Assembly (NCBI GenBank): GCA_013152355.1
Contig: JAADGO010000133.1
Span: forward strand, 1-39,982
Length of the DNA stretch: 39,982 bases
DNA from: Chlorobiota bacterium
Lineage (GTDB): Bacteria; Bacteroidota; Bacteroidia; Bacteroidales; Prolixibacteraceae
Direction of reading: 5' to 3'
The translations under genes and the position numbers were made by a program. The first letter of the stretch is position 1. Each line of letters opens with the position of its first letter. The notes under the pieces were generated by a model that worked only from the letters and a program-made list of their open reading frames with translations, was not told where the DNA came from and made no database searches. Below, piece after piece: positions 7,669 to 17,143 of this stretch.

Positions 7669-9513
7669 ATGGCTTATGTAAACCAGGATATAGATTTATG
7701 GCTTCCTTCTAGTCGTAAAGAGTTGGAAAAGAGGGGGTGGGGGAGTGTTGATGTAATCCTTTTTTCGGGCGATGCTTATGTCGACCACCCATCGTTTGGG
7801 GCAGCGGTAATCGGGCGCGTTTTAGAGGCCGAAGGCTTAAAGGTGGCAATTGTCCCGCAACCCAACTGGCAGGATGATTTAAGGGATTTTAAGAAACTGG
7901 GGAAGCCAAATATGTTTTTTGCCGTGACAGCAGGGAGCATGGACTCAATGGTAAACCACTATACGGCTAATAAACGGAAACGCTCAAACGACTCATATAC
8001 CCCCGGGGGGAAGCCTGGCTACAGGCCCGATTATGCTACAATTACTTATTCGAAGATTATCAGGGAGTTATACCCTGAAGTCCCCCTGGTAATAGGAGGC
8101 ATTGAAGCTTCTTTGCGGAGGGTGACCCACTACGATTACTGGTCGGATAAATTAATGCCTGGTATTTTGGCTGATTCCGGTGCCGATTTGCTTTTTTGCG
8201 GAATGGCCGAAAAATCTATTGTTGAGTTTGTGAAACTGCTACAAAAAGGAGTACCCATCGCGAAGCTTACAACCATTCCCCAAACGGCATTTATTAAGCC
8301 TGTTAATGAGGACTATGCAACAAAACCTGGTTGGGAAGAACTGGAACTTGCTTCGCATGAAGAGTGCCTGGCCGATAAAAGGAAATTCGCACGTAATTTT
8401 ATGCATGTCGAAGAGGAGTCGAACAAAGTGCAAGCCTGTAAACTGGTTCAAAAGGCAGGCAACCGGCAGATTGTGATAAATCCCCCATGGCCTCCGTATT
8501 CAGAAAAAGAGATTGACCGGGTTTATGATTTGCCTTACACAAGGCTGCCGCATCCACGGTATCATAATAAAGAAGCGATTCCTGCCTATGAAATGATCCG
8601 GCATTCGATTAATATCCATCGCGGTTGTTTTGGCGGTTGTACATTTTGCACTATCTCAGCCCACCAGGGCAAATTTGTTGCCAGCAGGTCGGAAAAATCT
8701 ATCTTAAAGGAAGTTGAGAAAGTAACGCGAATGCCTGATTTTAAAGGCTATATCTCCGACCTTGGCGGGCCTTCGGCAAACATGTATAAAATGAAGGGTA
8801 TCCATCAGGAGGTATGCGACAAATGCAAAAGGCCATCATGTATTTTCCCATCGGTATGTAAAAACCTTGATACCAACCATAAGCCGATGACCAGCCTTTA
8901 TAAAAAGGTAAGGAGCCACCCGAAAGTAAAAAAGGCATTTATCGGTAGCGGGATACGTTACGATTTGATCCTGGAAAAAACCGGGAGGGAAGAGGTGGAT
9001 GAAAAAAACATGGATTACCTTAGGGAAGTGATAAAAAACCATGTCTCAGGAAGGCTAAAAGTAGCTCCCGAACACACTTCGGACGAGGTGCTTAAATTTA
9101 TGCGGAAGCCTTCGTTTGACCTGTTTAAGCAGCTTTATCACGAATTCAAAAAAATAAATAATGAGGAAAACCTAGGCCAGCAGTTGGTGCCTTATTTTAT
9201 TTCGAGCCACCCGGGCAGCCGCACCGAAAACATGGCAGAGCTGGCAATAGAAACGAAAAAACTGGATTTCAGGTTAGAACAGGTACAGGATTTCACCCCA
9301 ACACCAATGACCCTGGCTACTGTCACCTTCTATTCGGGATACCATCCATACACCATGCAGAAAGTGTATTCAGCCAAAGGTAAACAAGAGAAACTCAATC
9401 AGCGGCAGTTCTTCTTTTGGTACAAGAATGAATACCGAAGGTCGATCATTAACGAATTAAAGGCAAAAAACAGGGAGGATTTGGTAGTGAAATTGTTCGC
9501 AAAAGGGAAATGA
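7669..9513 (+). CDS. ygiQ: YgiQ-family radical SAM protein
   Basis: 614 residues from ATG 7669, which has AAGG a short distance upstream. The GTG at 7648 would add seven basic residues without homology to the family. The N-terminal region matches the YgiQ/UPF0313 group (LPSSRKELEKRGW, GDAYVDHPSFGAAVIGR), then comes the radical SAM cluster motif CFGGCTFC (Cys-x3-Cys-x2-Cys, near 8627-8650). A downstream DUF3362-like part includes further cysteines (VCDKCKRPSC) that might bind metal. The enzyme should bind a 4Fe-4S cluster and cleave AdoMet, but the substrate of the family is unknown. A long non-coding gap follows it. Confidence 0.9.
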   Translation: MAYVNQDIDLWLPSSRKELEKRGWGSVDVILFSGDAYVDHPSFGAAVIGRVLEAEGLKVAIVPQPNWQDDLRDFKKLGKPNMFFAVTAGSMDSMVNHYTANKRKRSNDSYTPGGKPGYRPDYATITYSKIIRELYPEVPLVIGGIEASLRRVTHYDYWSDKLMPGILADSGADLLFCGMAEKSIVEFVKLLQKGVPIAKLTTIPQTAFIKPVNEDYATKPGWEELELASHEECLADKRKFARNFMHVEEESNKVQACKLVQKAGNRQIVINPPWPPYSEKEIDRVYDLPYTRLPHPRYHNKEAIPAYEMIRHSINIHRGCFGGCTFCTISAHQGKFVASRSEKSILKEVEKVTRMPDFKGYISDLGGPSANMYKMKGIHQEVCDKCKRPSCIFPSVCKNLDTNHKPMTSLYKKVRSHPKVKKAFIGSGIRYDLILEKTGREEVDEKNMDYLREVIKNHVSGRLKVAPEHTSDEVLKFMRKPSFDLFKQLYHEFKKINNEENLGQQLVPYFISSHPGSRTENMAELAIETKKLDFRLEQVQDFTPTPMTLATVTFYSGYHPYTMQKVYSAKGKQEKLNQRQFFFWYKNEYRRSIINELKAKNREDLVVKLFAKGK

Positions 9514-9731
9514 TTTTGTTTGTGTAGTTATCTTTCAAAAGGCTCGCCAGTCTTGACTTTTTTTGTTTCGTTTTTTGCGTCAAGGCAAAAAATGAAATCC
9601 AGCCTGGAAAGACAAAACAAGAAGGGTAATTCTGCGTTGAATGAATTTATGCCAATGATCAGAGATGACTAATCTAAAGGTAGGCAGGGGTAATTTTCAG
9701 ATAGCTTCTCAAGTGGAGGGGTATTAATAAT

Positions 9732-9909
9732 GAAGTTGTTTAAGGTCAAATTGAAAACCTGCGAGTAACATCTTGATACCATTGAACCCCAGCTAATTTT
9801 CCTTGCATCCCGAACACTCGGGATGCAAGGAAAATCGAGCTCCCCGAATGCTTGGGGCTGAAGATCAATCTGTCACTCTCGAAGATCCTATTTAATTTTA
9901 AACAACTTC
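9732..9909. repeat. Palindromic element family 1, copy A (MITE-like)
   Basis: Starts GAAGTTGTTTAAGG and ends TTTAATTTTAAACAACTTC, giving inverted ends that continue imperfectly for about 45 bases on each side. The centre has a perfect 18-base stem, ATTTTCCTTGCATCCCGA (9796-9813) with its complement at 9818-9835, and a loop of four bases (ACAC). About 90 percent of the left 73 bases match the copy at 28516. No open reading frame is inside. Confidence 0.75.
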
Positions 9910-9954
9910 TACACAAATTTTCGACTGAACCTGATTAAACCCATGATTTATTTA

Positions 9955-9962
9955 TAAGTTTG
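9955..9962 (+). promoter_or_regulatory. Candidate -7 box of the nuo operon
   Basis: TAAGTTTG fits TAnnTTTG. The -33 position lacks TTTG (TTTTCG lies nearby). If used, it gives a leader of roughly 230 bases before nuoA. No better match was seen closer to the gene. Confidence 0.35.
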
Positions 9963-10202
9963 CACCTTCGAAATTGGTTTTTTTTTAGCTTGTTTTCTGT
10001 TTTATTATTTCGGATAGCTATGTAGGCTGATGAAATAATTGACTTTTAGAATTTTCTATCGCTTGACTTTATGAAATTTCTTTTTAGTTTTGTTCCAAAG
10101 AAAGTTTTCTTGTTTTTCTTGTTTGTAAAACAACAATCTTCTTACACTCAACAAACTTTCTGTTTTTTCATAAATTTCTTGGGATAAATTAGGTAACTTA
10201 TT

Positions 10203-10553
10203 ATGAATGGAGAATCATTAATTTTATTTTTTGTTATTGCCGTTATTCTGGTGGGTGGTGGCATTGTTTTCGCCTTAATAGTTGCACCGAGGTCCTCTAA
10301 TTCTCAGAAATTCGAACCTTATGAATGTGGAATCCCCACCGAAGGGCCTACATGGATTCAATTCGGGGTAGGTTACTACCTGTTTGCCATTATTTACTTG
10401 GTTTTTGATGTCGAAACAGTATTTCTTTTTCCCTGGGCTGTGGTTATGAAATCAATAGGTATGCGGGCTTTTATCGAAATAGTTATTTTCTTTTTCATTA
10501 TTGGCCTGGGCCTTTTGTATGCATGGAAGAAAGGAGCATTGAAATGGGTTTAA
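10203..10553 (+). CDS. nuoA: NADH-quinone oxidoreductase (complex I) subunit A
   Basis: 116-residue membrane subunit with three hydrophobic helices (about 4-26, 59-84 and 88-108). The family loop [12 protein letters not shown] follows helix 1, and [12 protein letters not shown] lies in helix 2; both carry the conserved acidic and cysteine-containing loop that joins the membrane arm to the peripheral arm near the quinone cavity. It is the first gene of an eleven-gene nuo operon. Its last codons overlap the start of nuoB by 10 bases. Confidence 0.95.
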   Translation: MNGESLILFFVIAVILVGGGIVFALIVAPRSSNSQKFEPYECGIPTEGPTWIQFGVGYYLFAIIYLVFDVETVFLFPWAVVMKSIGMRAFIEIVIFFFIIGLGLLYAWKKGALKWV

Positions 10554-11119
10554 AGATTAAATCGATGAAGAACGAGGACTTCAGGGATAATGAATCGCTG
10601 GAAGCCTTGAAAGAGCTGAGTAATAATATTTTTTTAACAACAATTGACGAAGTGTTAAATTGGGGGCGCTCTAACTCGATCTGGCCACTGACCTTTGCAA
10701 CCAGTTGCTGTGGAATTGAAATGATGGCTGCCGGTGCATCGCGGTACGATTTTGCCCGTTTCGGAATAGAGGTTTATCGTGCATCACCACGACAAGCGGA
10801 TGTTATTGTTGTTGCAGGAACTGTCGTTCATAAAATAGTTCCCGTATTAAAACGGCTTTACGATCAAATGGCCGAGCCTAAATATATTATTGCCATGGGA
10901 GCCTGTGCCGTATCGGGAGGCCCTTTTTTTTATAACAACTATTCGGTGGTGCGGGGGGTCGACCACGTGTTGCCGGTAGATGTTTATATTCCGGGATGCC
11001 CACCCAGGCCGGAAGCCTTACTTTATGGCGTAATGCAACTTCAGCGCAAAATAAAGTCCAAATCACTGGCAGGGAAATATAAAAAGGATAGTGGAAAATC
11101 TAAGGTTAATGAAAAATAA
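10544..11119 (+). CDS. nuoB: Complex I subunit B (carries cluster N2)
   Basis: 191 residues from ATG 10544, chosen because AAGGAG (10531-10536) sits seven bases upstream and the ATG overlaps the nuoA stop. A longer frame exists in phase, and ATG 10565 is also possible. The four ligands of the terminal 4Fe-4S cluster N2 are seen: adjacent Cys55-Cys56 in [10 protein letters not shown], Cys121 in [10 protein letters not shown] and Cys152 in [12 protein letters not shown]. The subunit passes electrons from the iron-sulfur chain to quinone. Its lysine-rich C-terminus overlaps the beginning of nuoC. Confidence 0.96.
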   Translation: MGLKIKSMKNEDFRDNESLEALKELSNNIFLTTIDEVLNWGRSNSIWPLTFATSCCGIEMMAAGASRYDFARFGIEVYRASPRQADVIVVAGTVVHKIVPVLKRLYDQMAEPKYIIAMGACAVSGGPFFYNNYSVVRGVDHVLPVDVYIPGCPPRPEALLYGVMQLQRKIKSKSLAGKYKKDSGKSKVNEK

Positions 11120-11573
11120 AGAAGAAATTAAAGGGCTTTTAACTAATTTGATACCTTATGGGATCATTAAAGAGGGCATACAATACCCTGAATTAACAAT
11201 ACCTTCGGAAAGACTGCACGAAACGGCACAAAAATTAAGGGGCAATAAGGACACCCCCTTCGATTATCTTATCAGCCTTACGGCAGTTGACTATCTGACA
11301 AAGTTCACAATGGTTTATCATATAGAATCAACCCTTACAAATGACCTTGTGGTTGTGAAGGCTGATGTGGAAAACCGTGAAAAGCCACAAATTGATACGG
11401 TTTCTGATATCTGGGCTACTGCCGAATTCCATGAACGGGAAGTGTACGACCTGTTTGGGATCAGATTTAACCAACACCCCGACCTAAGGCGGTTGTTTTT
11501 AGAGGGGGATTATGGTTATCCTTTAAGAAAAGACTTTAAAGACGATATTAATATAATTGAACTCCCGAACTGA
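11109..11573 (+). CDS. nuoC: Complex I subunit C (30 kDa)
   Basis: 154 residues from ATG 11109, which overlaps nuoB by 11 bases. The upstream in-frame codon at 11091 would only extend the overlap. The family signature [13 protein letters not shown] is followed by [21 protein letters not shown]-type sequence at the C-terminus. It is a peripheral-arm scaffold subunit next to NuoD. Here nuoC and nuoD are separate genes, not fused as in enterobacteria; they are separated by one base. Confidence 0.95.
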   Translation: MKNKEEIKGLLTNLIPYGIIKEGIQYPELTIPSERLHETAQKLRGNKDTPFDYLISLTAVDYLTKFTMVYHIESTLTNDLVVVKADVENREKPQIDTVSDIWATAEFHEREVYDLFGIRFNQHPDLRRLFLEGDYGYPLRKDFKDDINIIELPN

Positions 11574-11574
11574 T

Positions 11575-12702
11575 ATGAGTGAAGAAGTAATAAAAAATAT
11601 AATCGTAAGGGAAGATGAGGATTATATTATTAATATGGGGCCGCAACACCCTTCCACCCATGGCGTTTTAAGATTGGAGGTTTGTTTGAACGGAGAAACC
11701 GTGAAATACATGGTCCCGCATATTGGGTACATTCACCGGGCAATTGAGAAGATGTGTGAGTCGGATACATACACGCAAATTATTCATCTGACCGACAGGA
11801 TGGATTATCTTTCCGCCCATATAAACAATGAAGCTGTTTGTTTGGCTGTTGAGAATGCGCTTGAGGTTGATATTCCTGAACGTGTAAAATATATAAGGGT
11901 GGTTCTTGCCGAACTATCCCGTATTGCATCGCATCATTTGTGGTGGAGTGCCTTTGGTATGGACCTGGGGGCCCTGACTACCTTTTTTTATGGTATGCGT
12001 GACCGCGAAAAGATCCTTGCCATCTTTGAGGAATCTTTTGGCTCCCGTTTACTGCATAGCTTTAATACACCTGGGGGGCTGATGCATGATGTGCATCCCG
12101 GCTTTCAAAAGCATACCATGGACTTTGTCCACTATTTCCGGAAAAAACTCCCTGAGTACAAACAATTACTAACCGACAACGTAATTTTCCAAATGCGTAC
12201 CAAAGGAATTGGGGTAATGCCCCGCGATACAGCCATCTCTTACGGTATTACCGGCCCCTCGGGAAGAGGTTCTGGGTTTTCATGCGACATCAGGAAGGCA
12301 GCCCCTTATGGAATTTACAACCAGGTGGATTTTAAGGAGGTTTTGTACGACAAAGGAGATTCTTTTGCCCGCTATATGGTGCGTATGGACGAAATGGAGG
12401 AGTCGTTGAAAATTATTGAACAGGTGGTAGATAATATTCCAGGAGGAGGCTTTGCCGCAAAGATGAAGCCAGTTATTAAACTTCCGGAAGGAGAGTATTT
12501 CCAGCGGGTTGAAACTGCCCGTGGCGAATTGGGTGTTTATATTGTGAGTGATGGGAAGAAGCATCCTTACCGGGTCAAATTCCGTTCCCCCAATTTCAGC
12601 AACTTATTTATACTGAATTCATTGGCTTCGGGAAACAAAATTGCAGACCTGGTTGCTATCTGTGGCTCGCTTGATTTGGTAATTCCTGATATTGACCGAT
12701 AA
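11575..12702 (+). CDS. nuoD: Complex I subunit D (49 kDa, quinone-site subunit)
   Basis: 375 residues from ATG 11575, just after the nuoC stop. The frame could extend six codons upstream, but that would overlap nuoC. The N-terminal quinone-cavity motif [15 protein letters not shown] is intact, as are [14 protein letters not shown] and the [12 protein letters not shown] stretch related to [NiFe] hydrogenase large subunits. The C-terminus reads DLVIPDIDR, close to the usual GEVDR ending. It forms the quinone-binding pocket together with NuoB. Confidence 0.96.
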   Translation: MSEEVIKNIIVREDEDYIINMGPQHPSTHGVLRLEVCLNGETVKYMVPHIGYIHRAIEKMCESDTYTQIIHLTDRMDYLSAHINNEAVCLAVENALEVDIPERVKYIRVVLAELSRIASHHLWWSAFGMDLGALTTFFYGMRDREKILAIFEESFGSRLLHSFNTPGGLMHDVHPGFQKHTMDFVHYFRKKLPEYKQLLTDNVIFQMRTKGIGVMPRDTAISYGITGPSGRGSGFSCDIRKAAPYGIYNQVDFKEVLYDKGDSFARYMVRMDEMEESLKIIEQVVDNIPGGGFAAKMKPVIKLPEGEYFQRVETARGELGVYIVSDGKKHPYRVKFRSPNFSNLFILNSLASGNKIADLVAICGSLDLVIPDIDR

Positions 12703-12713
12703 ACCTTATAGAT

Positions 12714-13802
12714 ATGATCCTGAGCATTTATAGTTTTTCAACTTTAACAGCAAGTATCGACAAAACCTTGCACAGGGCAATGCCCCCCAGCATAGCTGTT
12801 CTTGCCGAATTTGTTTTGATAGGATTGTTGTTTTTAATATTTTATGCGCTGCTTGGTTTGTTCCTGGTGTACCTCGAACGTAAAGTTTGTGCGGTGATGC
12901 AGAACCGTATCGGACCCAACCGGGTAGGGAAATGGGGGCTGCTGCAAACGATAGCCGATTTGATAAAACTTCTCACGAAAGAGTTGATTACCATCAAAAA
13001 TGCCGATAATTTTTTATTTAACCTGGCCCCCTTTATTGTTATTATCTCCTCTTTTATGGCCATAGCTGCCCTTCCCTTTGCCAAAGGCTTACAGGCCATT
13101 GACTTTAACATTGGGATCTTTTATGTAATTGCCGTATCCTCTCTGGAGATTGTTGGGGTCTTGATAGCAGGTTGGTCCAGTAATAGCAAATATTCGTTGA
13201 TTGGGGCCATGCGTAGTGGAGCCCAGATTGTGAGTTATGAACTCTCTGTGGGATTGTCATTACTTTCAATCGTTATTTTTTCCGGAACTATGCAATTGTC
13301 AACTATTGTGGAAAGCCAGGCCGATGCCTGGTGGATATTTAAAGGGCATATTCCTGCGTTTATTGCTTTTGTCATTTATTTAATTGCAAGTACTGCTCAA
13401 ATCAACCGCGGCCCTTTTGACCTTGCCGAAGCCGAGTCGGAACTTACTGCAGGGTTCCACACAGAATATTCGGGAATTAAATTTGCTTTTTTCTTCCTGG
13501 CCGAATATATCAATATGTTTATTGTGGCGGGCATTGCTGCAACCATGTTTTTCGGGGGCTGGATGCCTTTTCACATTGGGCACTGGGAAGGTTTTAACGA
13601 GGTGATGGATTATATCCCATCTATCGTATGGTTTTTTGGGAAAACCTTTTTTATTATTTATTTAATCATGTGGTTTAAATGGACTTTCCCACGCTTACGA
13701 ATCGACCAGTTGTTAAATCTGGAATGGAAATACCTGTTGCCGCTAAGCCTGATGAACATTGTGATAATCTCTTTTGTGGTGCTGATGGGTTGGTATTTTT
13801 AA
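12714..13802 (+). CDS. nuoH: Complex I subunit H (membrane, quinone channel)
   Basis: 362-residue membrane subunit with about eight or nine hydrophobic helices. The signature [18 protein letters not shown] begins the second helix loop, followed by [16 protein letters not shown]. The acidic loop [20 protein letters not shown], rich in glutamates, links the quinone cavity to the proton channels. It starts 11 bases after nuoD. The position right after nuoD is where nuoEFG would come first in many other bacteria; they are absent here. Confidence 0.96.
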   Translation: MILSIYSFSTLTASIDKTLHRAMPPSIAVLAEFVLIGLLFLIFYALLGLFLVYLERKVCAVMQNRIGPNRVGKWGLLQTIADLIKLLTKELITIKNADNFLFNLAPFIVIISSFMAIAALPFAKGLQAIDFNIGIFYVIAVSSLEIVGVLIAGWSSNSKYSLIGAMRSGAQIVSYELSVGLSLLSIVIFSGTMQLSTIVESQADAWWIFKGHIPAFIAFVIYLIASTAQINRGPFDLAEAESELTAGFHTEYSGIKFAFFFLAEYINMFIVAGIAATMFFGGWMPFHIGHWEGFNEVMDYIPSIVWFFGKTFFIIYLIMWFKWTFPRLRIDQLLNLEWKYLLPLSLMNIVIISFVVLMGWYF

Positions 13803-13824
13803 TTGAAGATATTGAATAATAAAT

Positions 13825-14310
13825 ATGAATAGTGTTATAAAATACTTTACCGATATTTATAAAGGAGTCCGCTCCTTATGGGCAGGTATGATGGTAACCG
13901 GGAAATATTTTGTGAGCCCCGGGGAGATTGTAACTGAACAGTATCCTGAGAACCGGGCTACCCTGAAAATGGAAGAACGATTCAAAGGAGAAGTAGTTAT
14001 GCCACATGATGAGAATAACCAACACCGTTGTACCGGATGTGGGATATGTGAGATAAATTGCCCCAACGGCTCTATCGAAATCATTACCGAAAGAATCCCT
14101 AACGAGGAAGGTAAGATGGTACGTGTTATTGATAAGCATATTTATCATTTATCAATGTGTACTTTTTGTGAGCTGTGTATTAAAACGTGCCCATCTAATG
14201 CTTTAGCGTGGGGGCAAAACTTCGAACATGCCGTATTTGACAGGTCAAAATTGACCAACGTCTTAAACAAGCCGGGTTCATCACTTAAAAAGAAGGAGGC
14301 TAAATTATGA
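13825..14310 (+). CDS. nuoI: Complex I subunit I (two 4Fe-4S clusters)
   Basis: 161 residues. Two ferredoxin-type motifs are complete: Cys69, 72, 75 and 79 (CTGCGICEINCP) and Cys112, 115, 118 and 122 (CTFCELCIKTCP). These hold clusters N6a and N6b, which carry electrons to NuoB. In an enzyme without NuoEFG this subunit would be the natural entry point for an electron donor such as ferredoxin or an unidentified partner; that last point is inference. Its stop overlaps the nuoJ start (ATGA, 14307-14310). Confidence 0.96.
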   Translation: MNSVIKYFTDIYKGVRSLWAGMMVTGKYFVSPGEIVTEQYPENRATLKMEERFKGEVVMPHDENNQHRCTGCGICEINCPNGSIEIITERIPNEEGKMVRVIDKHIYHLSMCTFCELCIKTCPSNALAWGQNFEHAVFDRSKLTNVLNKPGSSLKKKEAKL

Positions 14311-14819
14311 CCTTAAATGTTCTCATGTTTTATTTGTTATCAGGGACTATTCTTACGTTCTCGGTTTTGACAATCACCTCCAGGAGGATGTTGAGGGCAG
14401 CAGTTTACCTCTTGTTTGTACTCGTAGCGACCTCAGGGCTTTATTTTTTATTGAATTACCAGTTTCTTGCAGCAATACAACTGACATTGTATGCCGGGGG
14501 CATCGTTGTCCTAATTATCTTCAGTATTTTGCTTACCGGCCATATAAGCGAGAAGTTTAAGAATCCGGCACCCTGGAAGTTATGGATGGGCGCCAGTGTG
14601 TTTATAGTAGGTAGTGCTGTGGCTTTGTGGGCACTGCTTTCCAATGAGCTTGTAAGAGATACAGGGGTGGAAGAGGTACAGATTGATATGCATCTGATTG
14701 GGAATCAGCTTATGGGAACAGGAAAGAATGGCTTTGTCTTGCCTTTTGAGATTATCAGTATATTATTACTTGCTTCTATGGTTGCAGCCATAGTTATTGC
14801 TAAAAAAGAAAACAATTAA
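14307..14819 (+). CDS. nuoJ: Complex I subunit J (membrane)
   Basis: 170 residues with five hydrophobic helices. The family stretch LYAGGIVVLIIFSILL is in helix 3, the region with the conserved pi-bulge and acidic or aromatic residues of the central water chain. It overlaps nuoI by four bases and ends just before nuoK, so translation is probably coupled. Confidence 0.93.
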   Translation: MTLNVLMFYLLSGTILTFSVLTITSRRMLRAAVYLLFVLVATSGLYFLLNYQFLAAIQLTLYAGGIVVLIIFSILLTGHISEKFKNPAPWKLWMGASVFIVGSAVALWALLSNELVRDTGVEEVQIDMHLIGNQLMGTGKNGFVLPFEIISILLLASMVAAIVIAKKENN

Positions 14820-14832
14820 AAACAGACCTACC

Positions 14833-15150
14833 ATGATACAGGGAATATCAATTCATCATTTTCTTATTGTCAGCACCCTCATGTTCTTTATAGGAATAAC
14901 GGGCTTCATAATTCGCCAAAACCTAATTACCATTTTGTTGTCTGTTGAGCTAATCCTTAATTCGGTGGTGATTAACTTCTTGGTTTTTAACCGGTATCTC
15001 TACCCCGACCAATTACAGGGGCATTTCTTTTCGCTCTTTATAATAGGTGTTGCAGCTGCGGAAGCTTCAGTGGCAATAGCCTTAATCATAAATATTTATC
15101 GGCGGATTCATAATATTGAGGCGGATAACGTGGATAGAATGAAATTTTAA
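14833..15150 (+). CDS. nuoK: Complex I subunit K (membrane)
   Basis: 105 residues from ATG 14833. An in-frame TTG at 14797 would overlap nuoJ and add a lysine-rich tail absent from the family. Three hydrophobic helices are seen. Helix 2 carries VELILNSVVINF with the conserved glutamate, and helix 3 reads IGVAAAEASVAIALI with the second conserved glutamate. Both belong to the proton path through the membrane arm. Confidence 0.94.
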   Translation: MIQGISIHHFLIVSTLMFFIGITGFIIRQNLITILLSVELILNSVVINFLVFNRYLYPDQLQGHFFSLFIIGVAAAEASVAIALIINIYRRIHNIEADNVDRMKF

Positions 15151-15172
15151 AAGAACTCAAACCTGTTTTGCC

Positions 15173-17092
15173 ATGATTGATTTTTCATATACAATATTAA
15201 TCCCCCTTATCCCATTTGTGGTTTTTCTTATCACCGGGCTGCTGGGGATGAAGTGGAAGCCCTTGGTTTCAGGTATTATTGGAACCATTGGCATGGGGAT
15301 TTCGTTTGTGTTGTCATTGTTTGCCGCTTACCAGTATTTTTTTGTTACAGTAGCCGATGGTTACCATGCTATTATCCCGGTAAATATGCTCTGGCTTTCG
15401 TTTACCGATACTTTGCAAATTTATATGGGGATATTGCTGGACCCCATCTCTGTGATGATGCTTGTGGTTGTTACCACCGTTTCTTTTATGGTGCATATTT
15501 ACAGCCTTGGGTATATGAAAGGGGAAAAAGGTTTTCAGCGTTTTTACGCATTCTTATCCTTATTTACTTTTTCCATGCTTGGAGTGGTGGTGTCCACCAA
15601 TATTTTCCAAATGTATATTTTCTGGGAACTGGTGGGGGTATGTTCTTTTCTCCTTATAGGCTTTTATTACGATAAACCTTCTGCAGTTGCTGCAGCAAAA
15701 AAAGCCTTCATTGTTACCCGTTTTGCCGACCTGGGTTTTTTGGTTGGGATACTGTTATTGTCATACTTTACAGGTACTTTCGACTTTGATAAGCTTACCC
15801 AGCCCGGCACTAGTTTGTTTGCCGGGATTGCAGGTGTCAGTTTTCTTGGGCTTTCCGGTATCTCCTGGGCAATGGTTCTTATTTTTATGGGAGCTGCAGG
15901 CAAGTCTGCCATGTTCCCGCTTCATATATGGCTCCCCGATGCTATGGAAGGCCCTACCCCTGTGTCGGCCTTAATTCATGCGGCAACTATGGTGGTAGCC
16001 GGTGTTTTCCTGGTTGCCCGTTTGTTCCCTATTTATCATTTCCAAACTCCTGGCGTATTGGTTTTTATTGGTTATGTTGGAGGTTTTACTTCACTCTTTG
16101 CCGCCGTAATCGCTATTACCCAAAACGATATCAAAAGGGTGTTGGCCTATTCTACTTTGTCGCAGATAGGCTATATGATGGTGGCACTGGGGGTTTCCGG
16201 CTACGGTGGTGAACAGGGCCTGGGGTTCATGGCATCTATGTTCCATTTGTTTACCCATGCCATGTTTAAAGCCCTCCTCTTTTTGGGTGCCGGCTCCATT
16301 ATTCATTCCGTACACTCAAACCTGATGAAAGATATGGGCGGCTTAAGAAAGTATATGCCTGTTACTCATTTTACTTTTTTAATAGCCAGCCTTGCTATAT
16401 CTGGGATACCCCCCTTTTCCGGTTTCTTCAGTAAGGATGAAATTCTGGCAGCAGCTTTCCAATCCAATAAATTCCTATTCTATGTGGAATATATTACGGC
16501 CGGGATTACCTCATTTTATATCTTCCGCCTTTATTTTAATATCTTTTGGGGAAAGGATACAAAATATAAACATATACCCCATGAAGCCCCGCTGAATATG
16601 GCCATACCATTAATTGTTTTGGCACTGGGGGCTGCTTTTAGCGGATTCATACCTTTTCATAACCTCGTAACCTCCAATATGAAACCATTTGCTATTGAGA
16701 CAAATTTTTTGATTGCCTTGCCTTCGGTAGCAATAGGCCTCCTTGGAATTGCGGTTGCCTGGGTATTGTACAAGAAAGAGAATGACCTTTCCGGTAAAAT
16801 TGTAAAAAGGATGGGGGTACTTTATACAGCCACCTTCCATAAATTCTATATTGACGAGATATACCTGTTTGTTACGAAAACAATCATTTTCAATTATATA
16901 GCAAGGCCTATAGCATGGTTCGACCACAACGTTGTGGATGCATTTATGATTGGCATTGGGACAATGTCTATGAAGTTTTCATATAAAATTAAACGTTTGC
17001 AGTCCGGTGAACTCCAACAATATGCTTTTGTTTTTGTTGCCGGGGCTTTGGTTTTGGGGCTCTCGTTACTCTATTTTTTTGGGTCTCATTGA
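15173..17092 (+). CDS. nuoL: Complex I subunit L (antiporter-like proton channel)
   Basis: 639 residues with many hydrophobic helices. The antiporter-type core is clear: FWELVGVCSFLLIGFYY with its glutamate, GAAGKSAMFPLHIWLPDAMEGPTPVSALIHAATM in the middle (read as two overlapping motifs) with a buried lysine and histidine, and a C-terminal extension expected to form the long lateral helix. It is the distal proton channel of the membrane arm. It begins 22 bases after nuoK. Confidence 0.96.
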   Translation: MIDFSYTILIPLIPFVVFLITGLLGMKWKPLVSGIIGTIGMGISFVLSLFAAYQYFFVTVADGYHAIIPVNMLWLSFTDTLQIYMGILLDPISVMMLVVVTTVSFMVHIYSLGYMKGEKGFQRFYAFLSLFTFSMLGVVVSTNIFQMYIFWELVGVCSFLLIGFYYDKPSAVAAAKKAFIVTRFADLGFLVGILLLSYFTGTFDFDKLTQPGTSLFAGIAGVSFLGLSGISWAMVLIFMGAAGKSAMFPLHIWLPDAMEGPTPVSALIHAATMVVAGVFLVARLFPIYHFQTPGVLVFIGYVGGFTSLFAAVIAITQNDIKRVLAYSTLSQIGYMMVALGVSGYGGEQGLGFMASMFHLFTHAMFKALLFLGAGSIIHSVHSNLMKDMGGLRKYMPVTHFTFLIASLAISGIPPFSGFFSKDEILAAAFQSNKFLFYVEYITAGITSFYIFRLYFNIFWGKDTKYKHIPHEAPLNMAIPLIVLALGAAFSGFIPFHNLVTSNMKPFAIETNFLIALPSVAIGLLGIAVAWVLYKKENDLSGKIVKRMGVLYTATFHKFYIDEIYLFVTKTIIFNYIARPIAWFDHNVVDAFMIGIGTMSMKFSYKIKRLQSGELQQYAFVFVAGALVLGLSLLYFFGSH

Positions 17093-17143
17093 TGAGTGGG
17101 AAATAATTTTTAAGAAGTTAAACTGAATAAAAAAATATAAAAG

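Larger units (their letters stand above)
9514..10202. other. 689-base non-coding gap before the nuo operon
   Basis: No coding frame is supported. The first part (9514-9731) holds AT-rich sequence with imperfect inverted segments, including GTCAAGGCAAAAAATG, which loosely resembles the inside of the repeat at 29357-29513. 9732-9909 is a complete palindromic element. 9910-10202 is very AT-rich and contains a candidate -7 box at 9955. It would form a leader of about 230 bases for nuoA, rich in pyrimidine runs but without an obvious riboswitch fold. Confidence 0.6.

Noticed and set aside
9514-10202. Riboswitch or small RNA before nuoA
   Set aside because: The leader is AT-rich with no recognised conserved fold; the only clear structure is the palindromic element.
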